64,000 bases of DNA from Methyloversatilis discipulorum (GTDB taxonomy: Bacteria > Pseudomonadota > Gammaproteobacteria > Burkholderiales > Rhodocyclaceae), in NCBI RefSeq assembly GCF_000385375.1, contig NZ_ARVV01000001.1, forward strand, positions 3,100,001-3,164,000, written 5' to 3'. The first letter of the stretch is position 1. The number at the start of each line of letters is the position of its first letter. Below the pieces are notes generated by a model. The model had not been told where the DNA came from and ran no database searches. It saw nothing but the letters and a program-made list of their open reading frames with translations. The position numbers and the translations under genes were made by a program. Of the stretch, positions 37,208 to 46,112 are shown in pieces.

Positions 37208-38176
37208 TCAGCCGGACAAGGCAGCGCGCAGCAGCGGCCCCTTGATGATGCGTTCGAGCTTGTCGGCGTAGGCCGGGTCGGTGGCGTAACCCGCCTGCTG
37301 CAGGCCACGGGCGAAACTGCCGGCGTCCTGCGCACCGAGCACGCGGGCGTAGCGCGGCTGGTTCTGCAACAGACGGGCGTAGTCGGCGAAGCTCTCTTCG
37401 TAGGAGCCATAACTGCGGAAGGCATCCGTCTGTTTGGTCCAGCGGCCGTCGATGAACTCGCTGGCCGAAACGGTGACGGTCTGCCCCTGCCAGCTGCTGC
37501 CGGCTTTGATGTTGAAAAGGTTGTGGCTCGGCTTACCGTCGGCCGACGTCAGTTCGGCCCGGCCCCAGCCGGTTTCGAGCGCGGCCTGGGCAACCAGGAA
37601 CTGCGCCGGAATGCCTGTCGCACGACTGGCAGACAGCGCGGCCGGCCACACCCGCTCGACGAAGGCGCGTGCGTGCTCCGGCACATCGCGCGTCCTGACC
37701 GGCGCAAGTTCGGCCAATGCCGCTTCGAGATCGGCGGCAGCGGCTGCCTCGCCCGGCTGCAGACTCTGCCGCAGGGCGGCAGAGCTTGCCGCCGCCGGCA
37801 TCCGCGGCAGGCCCTGGTACAGCCCGGCTTCGGACAGCGGCTTCAGTTCCGGCTTCACCGAGGTATCGGCGCTGTTCGCATTGGCCGACAGCTGCCGTTC
37901 GAGCACGCGCGCCAGACCGGTACCGCCGCCTTCAGTCATGACCTGGGCCCATTGCTGGTCCAGCATGTCCTGGTACATCTTGCTTTCCTGCCCGCCGAAC
38001 AGCTCGTCGCCGTGCGAGGCCTCGCGCATCGACTTGATCACCACCTGCAGGAACATTGCCTCGAACTGCTTGGCTGCGGCCTTCAGCGCCTCCGGCGAGT
38101 TGTCGCGCGCCGCGCGGCGCAGCACGTCGAGGCCGCGCACGTCCGCGGCCAGCGTGTTGAGCGCGGCGTTTTCCAT
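37208..38176 (-). CDS. flgJ: Flagellar rod assembly protein / peptidoglycan hydrolase
   Basis: FlgJ caps the growing rod and opens peptidoglycan. The N-terminal rod-binding domain (AAAKQFEAMFLQVVIKSMRE, to about residue 95) is followed by a linker and a C-terminal glucosaminidase domain (about 165-315) with the catalytic Glu201 in AQAALETGWGRAEL. The dual-domain form of 322 residues is typical of beta- and gammaproteobacteria. The start overlaps the flgI stop as TGATG. Confidence 0.96.
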   Translation of the reverse strand: MENAALNTLAADVRGLDVLRRAARDNSPEALKAAAKQFEAMFLQVVIKSMREASHGDELFGGQESKMYQDMLDQQWAQVMTEGGGTGLARVLERQLSANANSADTSVKPELKPLSEAGLYQGLPRMPAAASSAALRQSLQPGEAAAAADLEAALAELAPVRTRDVPEHARAFVERVWPAALSASRATGIPAQFLVAQAALETGWGRAELTSADGKPSHNLFNIKAGSSWQGQTVTVSASEFIDGRWTKQTDAFRSYGSYEESFADYARLLQNQPRYARVLGAQDAGSFARGLQQAGYATDPAYADKLERIIKGPLLRAALSG

Positions 38177-39273
38177 CAGATCACTTCCAGTTCGGCGCGC
38201 AGCGCACCGGCCGCCTTCATCGCCTGCAGGATGATGATGAGATCCTGCGGATTGGCGCCCAGCGCGTTCAGCGCACGGACGACTTCTGACAGATTCGCAC
38301 CCTTCTTAACGTTGATCAGCGCGCTGCCTTCCTGCTGGATGTCGATCTGGTTGCGTTCGGCCACCACGGTCTGCCCGCCGGACAGCGGTGCCGGCTGGCT
38401 GATGACCGGCTCGGAACTGACGGTGACCGACAGGTTGCCGTGTGCGACCGCACAGCTGTCCAGCGTCACGGCCTGATTCATCACCACCGAACCGGTGCGC
38501 GAATTGACGATCACCTTGGCAGCCTGCTGCGCCGGCGTGACGTCGAGATTCTCGATGCGGCTCATGAAGGCGACGCGCTGGTTCGGGTCGAGCGGCGCGC
38601 GAACCTGGATGCGCCGGGCGTCGACCGCCACCGCGGTGCCGGGGCCGGCACTGCCGTTGATTGCATCGACCATGCGCTGCGTGGTGCCGAAATCGGTGGT
38701 GTGGGTTTCGAGATTGATGAAATCGCCCTCGCCCACCGCCGTCGGCACCGCACGTTCAACCGTAGCGCCCCCGGCGATGCGGCCGACCGACAGATGATTG
38801 ATCGTGACGGACGAGCCACCGGCAGAGGCACCGGCGCCGCCGACCACCACATTGCCCTGGGCCATGCCGTAGATCTGGCCGTCCGCGCCCTTGAGCGGCG
38901 TCATCACGAGGGTGCCGCCGCGCAAGCTCTTGGCGTTGCCCATCGACGACACGGTCACGTCCATCGCCTGACCGGGCCGCGCGAAGGGCGGCAGGCTGGC
39001 GGTCACCATGACCGCGGCGACGTTCTTCAGCTGCAGATTCTGTCCGGGCGGCAAGGTCACACCCATGTTGCCGAGCATGTTGATCACGCTCTGCACGGTG
39101 AATGGCGTCTGCGTGGTCTGGTCACCCGAACCGTCGAGGCCGACCACCAGGCCGTAGCCGACCAGCTGGTTGTTGCGCACGCCGGACAGCGACGCCAGGT
39201 CCTTGATGCGCTCGGCACTGGCGGGCAGCGCGGCCAGCCATGCAAGTACGAAGAATGTGATGAAGCGCTTCAT
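38176..39273 (-). CDS. flgI: Flagellar P-ring protein
   Basis: FlgI forms the periplasmic P-ring around the rod. A signal peptide ([20 protein letters not shown]) precedes [20 protein letters not shown], the conserved start of mature Flg[21 protein letters not shown] and the C-terminal [20 protein letters not shown] are typical. Length 365 is normal. An 88-base spacer, in which I see nothing, separates it from flgH. Confidence 0.97.
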   Translation of the reverse strand: MKRFITFFVLAWLAALPASAERIKDLASLSGVRNNQLVGYGLVVGLDGSGDQTTQTPFTVQSVINMLGNMGVTLPPGQNLQLKNVAAVMVTASLPPFARPGQAMDVTVSSMGNAKSLRGGTLVMTPLKGADGQIYGMAQGNVVVGGAGASAGGSSVTINHLSVGRIAGGATVERAVPTAVGEGDFINLETHTTDFGTTQRMVDAINGSAGPGTAVAVDARRIQVRAPLDPNQRVAFMSRIENLDVTPAQQAAKVIVNSRTGSVVMNQAVTLDSCAVAHGNLSVTVSSEPVISQPAPLSGGQTVVAERNQIDIQQEGSALINVKKGANLSEVVRALNALGANPQDLIIILQAMKAAGALRAELEVI

Positions 39274-39361
39274 TTCAGTTCGCCTTCCGGGCGGCAGTAC
39301 AGTGCCTTTTATACGCCGGCGACCAGGAACCCGATGGCCGGAAAAGAGGGCTGATTCCTCA

Positions 39362-40060
39362 TCACAGCGGCAGGAAGCTCAGGAAGAAACGGCCCAGCCA
39401 GCCCATCACCTGCGCCTCGTCGATATAGCCGGTGGCGCGGTACTCGATGCGCGCGTCGGCCACCTGGGTAGACTGCACCGTGTTCGCCGCAGTCACCTGG
39501 GTCGGATTCACGACGCCGGAGAAGCGGATGTACTCGTCACCCTGGTTGATCGCGACCTTCTTTTCGCCGGATACCAGCAGATTGCCGTTGGGCAGCACCT
39601 CGATCACGGTGACCGTGATGGTGCCGGTAAAGTTGTTGTCCGCCGAGGACGCGCCCTTGCCGGCGAACACGTTCTCGCTGTTCGCCTGTACGCCTATGCC
39701 CTGCGCGCCCTTGAGCGGTACGCCGGCGATGCGCGGCACGCTGACCTCGATGTCCTGCGAGCGATCGGCCGAGCTCGACGACTTCTTCGCCGCCTGCGTG
39801 CGCTCGCTCAGGTTGATCACCAGCGTGTCGCCGACCATGCGCGCGCGACGATCCTCGAACAGCGGTCGCACGGCGCCCGGCTGGAAGATCGCACCGGCGT
39901 TGGTCTGATACTGCGGACGCGGTTCCGGACGCACCGACATAGGCTGATGCACCGCGGTCGGCGGCGTCGTCGTGACGCAGCCGGCAAGCATTGCCGCCAC
40001 GACCAGCACCACGGCAAAACCTGCGCAGCGGGCGGCAAGGTGAAGGCGTTGGGCATTCAT
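39362..40060 (-). CDS. flgH: Flagellar L-ring lipoprotein
   Basis: FlgH is the outer-membrane L-ring lipoprotein. The lipobox LAGC places the lipid Cys at residue 28. [20 protein letters not shown] and [20 protein letters not shown] are diagnostic, as is the [20 protein letters not shown] end. Length 232 is typical. It is 20 bases after flgG. Confidence 0.97.
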   Translation of the reverse strand: MNAQRLHLAARCAGFAVVLVVAAMLAGCVTTTPPTAVHQPMSVRPEPRPQYQTNAGAIFQPGAVRPLFEDRRARMVGDTLVINLSERTQAAKKSSSSADRSQDIEVSVPRIAGVPLKGAQGIGVQANSENVFAGKGASSADNNFTGTITVTVIEVLPNGNLLVSGEKKVAINQGDEYIRFSGVVNPTQVTAANTVQSTQVADARIEYRATGYIDEAQVMGWLGRFFLSFLPL

Positions 40061-40080
40061 GGTGGTCTCCGCCGGATCTG

Positions 40081-40863
40081 TTACAGCTGGGTCAGTCGGG
40101 CCAGCATCTGGTCCGAAGTCTGGATGGCGCGCGAGTTGATTTCATAGGCGCGCTGGGTCTGAATCATGTTCACCAGTTCCTCGACCACGTTCACGTTCGA
40201 CGTTTCGACGAAGCCCTGATTGAGCAGGCCGGCGCCATTGGTGCCCGGGGTGTTCGGCGTCGGTACGCCGCTGGAGGCGGTCTCGACGAACAGGTTCTCG
40301 CCGACGCTCTGCAGACCACCGGTATTCACGAAGGTCGCCAGTTGCAGCTGGCCGATCTGGGTCGGCGCGTTCTGCCCGGCCTGCAGCACGCTCACCACGC
40401 CATCACGGCCGATGGTGACCGTCACCGCATCGGCCGGAATGGTGATCTGCGGCTGCACCGGGAAGCCGCTCGAAGTGACCATGACGCCCTGCGCGTCCTT
40501 CTGGAAGGCGCCGTCGCGGGTATAGGACAGCGTGCCGTCCGGCATCTGGATCTGGAAGAAGCCTTCGCCCTGGATGGCCACGTCCAGCGTGCCGCCGGTC
40601 TGCTGGATATTGCCTTGCGTGTGGATCCGTTCGGTCGCCACCGGACGCACGCCGGTACCGATCTGCAGGCCCGACGGAATGGTGTTCTGCTGCGTGTTCA
40701 GCGCGCCCGGCTGACGCATGGTCTGGTACAGCAGGTCCTCGAATACGGCGCGGGCACGCTTGAAACCGTTGGTACTGACGTTCGCGAGGTTGTTGGTGAT
40801 GACATCGAGCTGAGTCTGATGTGCATCCATGCCGGTGCGGGCAATCCACAGCGAGCGAATCAT
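40081..40863 (-). CDS. flgG: Flagellar distal rod protein
   Basis: FlgG builds the distal rod. It has the rod/hook N-terminal motif [20 protein letters not shown] and a C-terminal [20 protein letters not shown] helix shared by axial proteins. The 260-residue length and the insert near residue 46 ([20 protein letters not shown]) fit FlgG rather than the hook. It lies between flgF and flgH. Confidence 0.98.
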   Translation of the reverse strand: MIRSLWIARTGMDAHQTQLDVITNNLANVSTNGFKRARAVFEDLLYQTMRQPGALNTQQNTIPSGLQIGTGVRPVATERIHTQGNIQQTGGTLDVAIQGEGFFQIQMPDGTLSYTRDGAFQKDAQGVMVTSSGFPVQPQITIPADAVTVTIGRDGVVSVLQAGQNAPTQIGQLQLATFVNTGGLQSVGENLFVETASSGVPTPNTPGTNGAGLLNQGFVETSNVNVVEELVNMIQTQRAYEINSRAIQTSDQMLARLTQL

Positions 40864-40881
40864 GGTCGGTTACTCCGGTTG

Positions 40882-41622
40882 TCAGTTATTGCCCAGAACC
40901 TGCGAGGCAGCCTGGTCGTTGCGTTCCGCGGTCTGCAGCATCTTGGTCTGCATCTCGAACTGGCGGGACAGCGAAATCATCGCCACCACCTGATCGACCA
41001 CATTCACATTGCTGCCTTCGAGGTAGCCACCGACCACACGCACGTTCTGTGCCTGCGGCTGCAGGCCCGGCGCGGTCGAGCGGAACAGGCCGTCGTCGCC
41101 ACGCTTGAGCGTGTTTTCGGGCGGATCGACCAGCTTCAGACGGCCGATCGGATTGACCTGGTTCACGCCGCCGGTGCGCTGCACGGCGGACAGCGTGCCG
41201 TCGGCACCCAGCGTCACCTCAGTGTCCGGAGGGACAGTGATCGGACCGGTCTCGCCCTGCAGAGGAATGCCCTCATGGTTCTGCAGGATGCCGGTCGGAC
41301 TGATCTGGAAGTGGCCGTTGCGCGTATACGCCTCGGTGCCGTCGGGCATGGCCAGCGTGAACCAGCCCTTGCCCTGTATGGCCATGTCGTACGAACGCCC
41401 GGTCTGCTGCAGCGCGCCCGGCGTGTAGTCGTTCTTGACGCTGGCGTCGATGACGAAGGCGCGCGACGCGAACGCTTCGGTCTGCACCTGAACGGCACGC
41501 AGACGATGTTCCTCCGCGCGATAACCTGTGGTCGATGCATTGGCGAGGTTGTGGGCGACCGAAGCCTGACGCTCCATCGTCCACTTCGCGCCGGTCATCG
41601 CGGTGTAGATCACGCGGTCCAT
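40882..41622 (-). CDS. flgF: Flagellar proximal rod protein
   Basis: FlgF is a proximal rod subunit. The start MDRVIYTAMTGAKWTMERQA and ASVAHNLANASTTGYRAEEH carry the axial-protein motif, and NVVDQVVAMISLSRQFEMQT ends it. At 246 residues the length is typical. It sits 19 bases after flgE, in the standard order. Confidence 0.97.
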   Translation of the reverse strand: MDRVIYTAMTGAKWTMERQASVAHNLANASTTGYRAEEHRLRAVQVQTEAFASRAFVIDASVKNDYTPGALQQTGRSYDMAIQGKGWFTLAMPDGTEAYTRNGHFQISPTGILQNHEGIPLQGETGPITVPPDTEVTLGADGTLSAVQRTGGVNQVNPIGRLKLVDPPENTLKRGDDGLFRSTAPGLQPQAQNVRVVGGYLEGSNVNVVDQVVAMISLSRQFEMQTKMLQTAERNDQAASQVLGNN

Positions 41623-41641
41623 GACAGCTCCTCAGTGCGCG

Positions 41642-42859
41642 TCAGCGCAGGTTCACCAGCGTCTGCATGATCTGATCCTGCGTCTTGATCGACTGCGCGT
41701 TCGCCTGATAGGCGCGCTGCTGCGTGATCATGTTCACCAGTTCTGCGGTGAGATCGACGTTGGAATCCTCGACCGCGCCCGGCTGCAGACCGCCGCGATT
41801 GCCGGTACCGGGCTCACCGACGGCCGGCGGACCGGAGAAGGAGGTTTCCGCCCAGGCATTGCTGCCCAGCTGCACCATGCCATCCGGGTTCTGGAACGAG
41901 GCGAGCACGACCTGACCCAGCGTGCGCGACTGGCCATTGGTATAGCGGCCCTGGATGATGCCCTCCGGCGACACGCTGAGGCCGGACAGCCGGCCCGAGG
42001 TGTAGCCATCCTGCGCCACGGCATTCACGCTGAACGTGGTGCCGTACTGGGTCGAGTTGCCGAGGTTGAGATCGAAAGCCAGCGGACTGGTGGCACCGGT
42101 GGTGATGGCAAAGGACTGCGCCACCGTAGACGGTCCGACGAGACCGCCGTTCGAATTGAAGGTCAGCGAAGTCGCTGCCGTCGGCGCGCCGCCGTCAAGC
42201 GTGGTGTAGAGATCCCACTGGTTCGGGGTGGCCGATTTCACGAAGTACATCGACATCACATGCGGATTGCCGAGCGAATCGTAGGTGGTCATCGACGTGG
42301 AGTACGAGAAGCTCGACGTGTCTGCGGTCGAGAACGGCGCCGTGACCGGCGGCGACAGTCGTGAATCGAGGTTGACCGCGAGGTTCGCCTCCGTGGTCGA
42401 CGTCGGCTCGGCGCCGGACAGCGCGGTGTCGATGCGCAGATCGATCGGCGCGGTCACCACGATGTTGTCATTGGCGTCGGTGCCGTAGCCAGTGAGCCGG
42501 TAACCGGAGCCATTGACGATGTAGCCCTGCTTGTCGACCGAGAACTGGCCGTTGCGCGTGTAGAGCACGTCGCCGTTGTCGCTCATCCGGAAGAAGCCCT
42601 CACCGTTGATGGCGATGTCCAGCGGATTGCTGGTGACGGTGATGTTGCCCTGCGAGAACTGCTGGGCAACGCCGTTCACCCGCGCGCCGATACCGATCTG
42701 GGCCGAACCGCCGCCGCCCAGCGTGGTCGCGTAGATGTCGGCAAATTGTGCCTGCGACTGCTTGAAACCCACGGTGGTCGAGTTCGCGACGTTGTTGCTG
42801 ATCGCGTCGAGCGCCTTGGAGGCGATGTTCAGTCCGGAAAGTCCTTGCTGGAAGGCCAT
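41642..42859 (-). CDS. flgE: Flagellar hook protein
   Basis: FlgE polymerises into the hook. The N-terminal GLSGLNIASKALDAISNNVA and the C-terminal NVDLTAELVNMITQQRAYQA helices are the conserved axial parts; the middle carries the hook domains (SQGNITVTSNPLDIAINGEG, FFRMSDNGDVLYTRNGQF). Length 405 matches the E. coli hook. It is 14 bases behind flgD, its cap gene. Confidence 0.98.
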   Translation of the reverse strand: MAFQQGLSGLNIASKALDAISNNVANSTTVGFKQSQAQFADIYATTLGGGGSAQIGIGARVNGVAQQFSQGNITVTSNPLDIAINGEGFFRMSDNGDVLYTRNGQFSVDKQGYIVNGSGYRLTGYGTDANDNIVVTAPIDLRIDTALSGAEPTSTTEANLAVNLDSRLSPPVTAPFSTADTSSFSYSTSMTTYDSLGNPHVMSMYFVKSATPNQWDLYTTLDGGAPTAATSLTFNSNGGLVGPSTVAQSFAITTGATSPLAFDLNLGNSTQYGTTFSVNAVAQDGYTSGRLSGLSVSPEGIIQGRYTNGQSRTLGQVVLASFQNPDGMVQLGSNAWAETSFSGPPAVGEPGTGNRGGLQPGAVEDSNVDLTAELVNMITQQRAYQANAQSIKTQDQIMQTLVNLR

Positions 42860-42873
42860 GATTCAACTCCCGA

Positions 42874-43551
42874 TCAGTAGATCTGCTTGATGTCGTTCAT
42901 CGTGACCAGCCCTTGCTGGCCCACATTCAGGCGGGTAACTCCGCCGGTGCGCTCGACGCTGCCGACCACCGCGAGTTCGAGCGGCGTGCTGGTCAGCGTC
43001 TTGCCCCCCTGCACCGCTTTCACGGAGAAGGAGTACGACCCATCCTGAGCAACTGCCGTGCCAGAGTTGTCCTTGCCGTCCCAGACGAATTGCGTGATGC
43101 CGGCTTCCTGATCGCCCAGCGCCATCTCGCGGACGATCACGCCGTTTGCGCCCTTGATCGTGACGACGACGTCGTCGGCCGGTGTGGTCAGCTCGACCCC
43201 ACCCATCGACTGCCCCTCGACCAGCTTCAGGTCCGAACCTTCGATTAGTACTGCGTGACCGACTAGTGCCGTCGCCTGCAGGTGCTGCGCATCGCTGGTG
43301 CTCTCCATCATCTTTTCCAGCGTGCTGTTGAGTTTGGTGATGCCATCGACGGTGCTGATCTGCGCCAGCTGCGAAGTGACCTGCGCGTTGTCCATCGGGC
43401 TGAGCGGATCCTGCATCCTGAGCTGCGTGGTGAGCAGCATCAGGAAGCGGTTCTGCGCCGCATCGAGTTCGGACGTTGCCTGCTTCTGCGTGGTGTTCAG
43501 CGAGCTGTATAGGTCGGCGGCAGAATTGCCATTGACGGGATTGGTGGCCAT
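42874..43551 (-). CDS. flgD: Flagellar hook cap / assembly scaffold protein
   Basis: FlgD caps the hook during assembly and is then discarded. The conserved N-terminal segment NRFLMLLTTQLRMQDPLSPM and DNAQVTSQLAQISTVDGI is present, followed by a FlgD Ig-like/tudor region (VVTIKGANGVIVREMALGDQ). Length 225 is normal. Placed between flgC and flgE. Confidence 0.97.
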   Translation of the reverse strand: MATNPVNGNSAADLYSSLNTTQKQATSELDAAQNRFLMLLTTQLRMQDPLSPMDNAQVTSQLAQISTVDGITKLNSTLEKMMESTSDAQHLQATALVGHAVLIEGSDLKLVEGQSMGGVELTTPADDVVVTIKGANGVIVREMALGDQEAGITQFVWDGKDNSGTAVAQDGSYSFSVKAVQGGKTLTSTPLELAVVGSVERTGGVTRLNVGQQGLVTMNDIKQIY

Positions 43552-43561
43552 GGCTTTGTCC

Positions 43562-43975
43562 TTACTGTCCGATGGTGAGGGTCTTGAGCATCAGCTGCTT
43601 CGCGGTATTCATCATTTCCGCGTTGGTCTGATAGGAGCGGGAGGCGGAGATCATGTTCACCATCTCCTCCACCACGTTGACGTTGGGCATCTGCACGTAA
43701 CCGTCGGCGTTTGCCGCGGGGTTGGTGGGGTCGTAGGTGCTGCGCAGCGGCGCCGCGCTCTCGACGATCTGCGTCACGCGCACACCGCTGGCTTCGCTGC
43801 CGTCGGCGATCGGCTTCATCTCGAACACCACCTGCTTGGCGCGGTAGGGCTGGCCGTTGGCCGTGGTGACCGAATCGGCGTTGGCGAGATTGCTCGACGT
43901 CGTATTCAGTCGCACCGACTGCGCAGTCAGCGCCGAGCCGGCAATCCCGAACACATTGAACATGTTTCCTGCCAT
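43562..43975 (-). CDS. flgC: Flagellar proximal rod protein
   Basis: FlgC is a 137-residue proximal rod subunit. It has the axial motif [17 protein letters not shown], the [10 protein letters not shown] segment and a C-terminal [20 protein letters not shown] helix. Size and position between flgB and flgD are standard. Confidence 0.98.
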   Translation of the reverse strand: MAGNMFNVFGIAGSALTAQSVRLNTTSSNLANADSVTTANGQPYRAKQVVFEMKPIADGSEASGVRVTQIVESAAPLRSTYDPTNPAANADGYVQMPNVNVVEEMVNMISASRSYQTNAEMMNTAKQLMLKTLTIGQ

Positions 43976-43987
43976 GGTTCAGCCTCC

Positions 43988-44395
43988 TTACTGGCCCTGG
44001 ATTGCCTGCTGCATCGTGCGCAGGCGACCGCTGATGAAGGTGAGCAGCGCTTCGTACTGCACCGAGTTCTCGGCAAACGCCGCGCGCTCGACGTCCATAT
44101 CGACGGTGTTGCCATCGACGCTGGACTGCGTTTCGGTGCGGTACTTCATCGACTGATCGAATGAACCGTCGCCCTTCGCTTCGATGTGCTTGCTGGAGGT
44201 ACGCGCCAGTTCCACCGGACCGCCGAGCTTGCCGCCCAGCGCGCTTTCGAGTGCGCTCCTGAATTCGATATCGCGTGCCTTGTAGTGCGGCGTATCGGCG
44301 TTGGCGATGTTCGACGCCAGCTGCTGCTGGCGTGCGGCACGCACGCCGAGGGCGGCTTGATGCAGGTTGAGATGTCGGTCGAGAGGTGTCGGCAT
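43988..44395 (-). CDS. flgB: Flagellar proximal rod protein
   Basis: FlgB is the first rod subunit. The N-terminal LHQAALGVRAARQQQLASNI and ANADTPHYKARDIEF match the family; the C-terminus ends with a helix ALLTFISGRLRTMQQAI. Length 135 is normal. It starts the flgBCDEFGHIJ operon. The ATG has no good ribosome site, and an apparently strong sigma54 element ends only 15 bases before it, so the transcript may be almost leaderless. Confidence 0.97.
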   Translation of the reverse strand: MPTPLDRHLNLHQAALGVRAARQQQLASNIANADTPHYKARDIEFRSALESALGGKLGGPVELARTSSKHIEAKGDGSFDQSMKYRTETQSSVDGNTVDMDVERAAFAENSVQYEALLTFISGRLRTMQQAIQGQ

Positions 44396-44410
44396 GATGT
44401 GCAGTCCATT

Positions 44411-44425
44411 GCAGCTATCGTGCCA
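44411..44425 (-). promoter_or_regulatory. Sigma54 -24/-12 promoter of flgB operon
   Basis: The minus strand reads TGGCACG-N4-CTGC: the -24 half matches the RpoN consensus exactly and the -12 half has one mismatch, with correct spacing. The predicted start is only about 4 bases before the flgB ATG, which is unusual and lowers certainty. Confidence 0.6.
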
Positions 44426-44648
44426 ATGACTTTAAGCGCCGAGGTGCGGCCGGAAACGGCAAAAAAGGACTGTTCGCACCCCGCCTTTCCTCGTCTTCTG
44501 CCGCCCCTGAGCGGCAAGGTTTGCCGTACGAACCAGCGCAACCCGCCTTCAAACCCTTGCCGGAAAAGGATTTTCGCGGCGGCAGTGGGCGCACGGCTCG
44601 CGCCCGGCACGGCGCAGCGGAACAGAACCGTGCTTCACCCGCTATTTC

Positions 44649-44664
44649 CGGCATCGACCTTGCA
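44649..44664 (+). promoter_or_regulatory. Sigma54 -24/-12 promoter of flgA
   Basis: The sequence CGGCATC-N4-TTGCA has the GG and GC pairs 12 bases apart and a perfect -12 half (consensus TGGCACG-N4-TTGCW). The predicted start leaves a leader of about 30 bases with an AGGAG site before the flgA ATG. Confidence 0.6.
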
Positions 44665-44705
44665 AGCAGCGTGATCGAATGCGTCCATCGCCAGGAGATC
44701 CGCCC

Positions 44706-45386
44706 ATGTTCCGTCGTCCTCTGCTCATGCTGCTGCTTGCGCTGTGCTCCAACGCGCAGGCACAGACCTCACCGGAGGCGCTGCGCGCTACCGTGAGCCA
44801 GTTCCTGACCGCGCAGGCGGCAAGCATGCCGGGCAAGGCCGTAGTCGAAGTCGGCCAGCCGGACGCGCGTATCGCGCTGGCTGCCTGCACGGCGCACGAG
44901 GCCTTCCTGCCACCAGGCGCCCGGCCCTGGGGCCGCGTCAGCGTCGGCGTACGCTGCGTCGCCGGCGCCAGCTGGACCGTCTACATCCCGTCACGCGTGC
45001 GCATCGAGGGTGACTATCTCGTCGCGGCGCGCGCACTGGGCCGTGGCCAGGTGGTGGCCGACGGCGATTACGCCTTCATGCGCGGCGATCTGACGGACCT
45101 GCCGCCGAACATGATCACCGATCCGCAGCAGGTCATCGGGCAGTCGGTGAACGTCGCCATCGGCGCCGGCCAGCCGCTGCGCGCCGACTGGCTGCGCGCA
45201 CCGGTCGCCGTGCAGCAGGGCCAGATCGTAAAGCTGTTCGCACGCGGCAACGGCTTCTCGGTCAGTCACGATGGCCGCGCGCTGGCCACCGCGCAGTCAG
45301 GCCAGACGGTGCAGATACGCACCGGCAGCGGCCAGGTGGTGAGCGGCGTAGCACGTCCGGGTGGTCTTGTCGAAGTGATGTATTAG
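44706..45386 (+). CDS. flgA: Flagellar P-ring assembly chaperone
   Basis: FlgA is the periplasmic chaperone for FlgI. It has a signal peptide (MFRRPLLMLLLALCSNAQA) and a C-terminal SAF/ChapFlgA region (IGAGQPLRADWLRAPVAVQQ, GQIVKLFARGNGFSVSHDGR). Length 226 is normal. The ATG at 44706 with AGGAG is chosen over an in-frame upstream codon. Divergent from flgB. The stop codon TAG is formed by the first bases of the MITE-like element, so insertion may have set the exact C-terminus, yet the VARPGGLVEVMY end looks complete. Confidence 0.96.
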   Translation: MFRRPLLMLLLALCSNAQAQTSPEALRATVSQFLTAQAASMPGKAVVEVGQPDARIALAACTAHEAFLPPGARPWGRVSVGVRCVAGASWTVYIPSRVRIEGDYLVAARALGRGQVVADGDYAFMRGDLTDLPPNMITDPQQVIGQSVNVAIGAGQPLRADWLRAPVAVQQGQIVKLFARGNGFSVSHDGRALATAQSGQTVQIRTGSGQVVSGVARPGGLVEVMY

Positions 45387-45652
45387 GGTCTGTTGCCATT
45401 GAATCGCGAACCGCGTTTGCAGCGCGCGAGGCACGGGCAAGGCGTGCGACGAAGTCGAGACTGGCCGTCTCGACAAGGAGCGCAACGCAGTCCGTGCCTC
45501 GCACGCTGCAAACCCGAAGGGCGCGAGTCCCGATGCGCCCAGCTCCGCGTTGGGCCTCCTGGCCTGACGGCCAGTCAGCCGGCGTCGGCCCGCCTTGATC
45601 TGGACGCATCGGGATTCGCGCGCGGCACGCGATTCAACGGCAACAGACCCTA
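45384..45652. mobile_element. MITE-like element with 25-bp terminal inverted repeats
   Basis: The ends are inverted repeats of 25 bp with one mismatch (45384-45408, starting TAGGGTCTGTTGCC, and 45628-45652), beginning and ending in TA. Inside are two large imperfect hairpins. Arms 45416-45436 and 45492-45512 match in 20 of 21 positions and enclose an 8-bp stem GTCGAGAC/GTCTCGAC (45454-45474). Arms 45528-45542 and 45600-45614 match in 14 of 15 and enclose CTGGCC/GGCCAG. No ORF of transposase size is present. The layout fits a non-autonomous miniature element that would fold into a three-stem structure. The flgA stop is its first three bases. Confidence 0.78.
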
Positions 45653-45682
45653 TGGGAACTGTTCGACGGTCAGCCGCGTCGG

Positions 45683-45707
45683 TGCTTGATATAGTGCTCA
45701 TCAAGCA
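45683..45707. promoter_or_regulatory. Inverted repeat upstream of flgM
   Basis: TGCTTGAT-N9-ATCAAGCA is a perfect 8-bp inverted repeat lying between the MITE-like element and the candidate flgM promoter. It could be an operator or a small hairpin; no T-tract follows. Confidence 0.4.
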
Positions 45708-45738
45708 TCGGTGTAAGACGGCTCCCTACAAAAAGTTC

Positions 45739-45766
45739 TAAAGTTTTGTCGTGTCGTCGTCGTAAT
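45739..45766 (+). promoter_or_regulatory. Candidate sigma28 promoter of flgM
   Basis: TAAAGTTT is an exact match to the extended FliA -35 element. The -10 region GTCGTAAT (45759-45766) matches poorly and is one base off the ideal spacing. FliA control of flgM is expected from the family, so this is a plausible but weak call. Confidence 0.4.
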
Positions 45767-45797
45767 ACCGATCGAACGTCTTCTGAAAGGGTTCATC

Positions 45798-46112
45798 GTG
45801 AAAATCGACGGAACTGGAAAGCCGCTTGGTCCGACTTCAACTTCGACCACGCGCAACTCGTCGGGCAACACCCCGACCAATTCGACTTCGGCCACGCCTT
45901 CCGCGGGTGCCCAGGTCGATGTTTCGAGCACCTCCTCGCGTCTGCGCGAGCTCGAATCGACCATTGCCAATGTGCCGGTGGTCGACAGCGCTCGCGTCGA
46001 TGAAATCAAGCAGGCCATTGCCGACGGTCGCTTCAAGGTCAACGCCGATCGCGTGGCCGACAGCCTGATCGAAAGCGTGCGCCAGATGCTGAATACGCGC
46101 CCGGCGACCTGA
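45798..46112 (+). CDS. flgM: Anti-sigma28 factor
   Basis: FlgM binds and inhibits FliA until the hook is finished and it is exported. The N-terminal half is Ser/Thr/Asn/Pro-rich and likely disordered; the C-terminal half VVDSARVDEIKQAIADGRFK and VNADRVADSLIESVRQML is the FliA-binding helix region. Length 104 is typical. The start is GTG at 45798, seven bases after GAAAGGG. The stop overlaps the flgN start as TGATG. Confidence 0.95.
   Translation: MKIDGTGKPLGPTSTSTTRNSSGNTPTNSTSATPSAGAQVDVSSTSSRLRELESTIANVPVVDSARVDEIKQAIADGRFKVNADRVADSLIESVRQMLNTRPAT

Larger units (their letters stand above)
44396..44705. other. flgB-flgA divergent intergenic region, 310 bases
   Basis: No gene is seen. It holds the sigma54 candidates for flgB (44411-44425) and flgA (44649-44664). 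Between them is a GC-rich stretch with a purine run (aaaaaaggact near 44460), but I find no convincing activator site or small ORF. Confidence 0.6.
45387..45797. other. flgA-flgM intergenic region, 411 bases
   Basis: No gene is seen. The left two thirds are the MITE-like element. The rest holds an 8-bp inverted repeat (45683-45707), a candidate sigma28 promoter (45739-45766) and the flgM ribosome site GAAAGGG. Confidence 0.7.

Noticed and set aside
45262..45704. Leftward ORFs across the flgA-flgM spacer as transposase remnants
   Set aside because: They follow the hairpin arms of the repeat element and show no DDE or HUH transposase motifs; no IS is supported.
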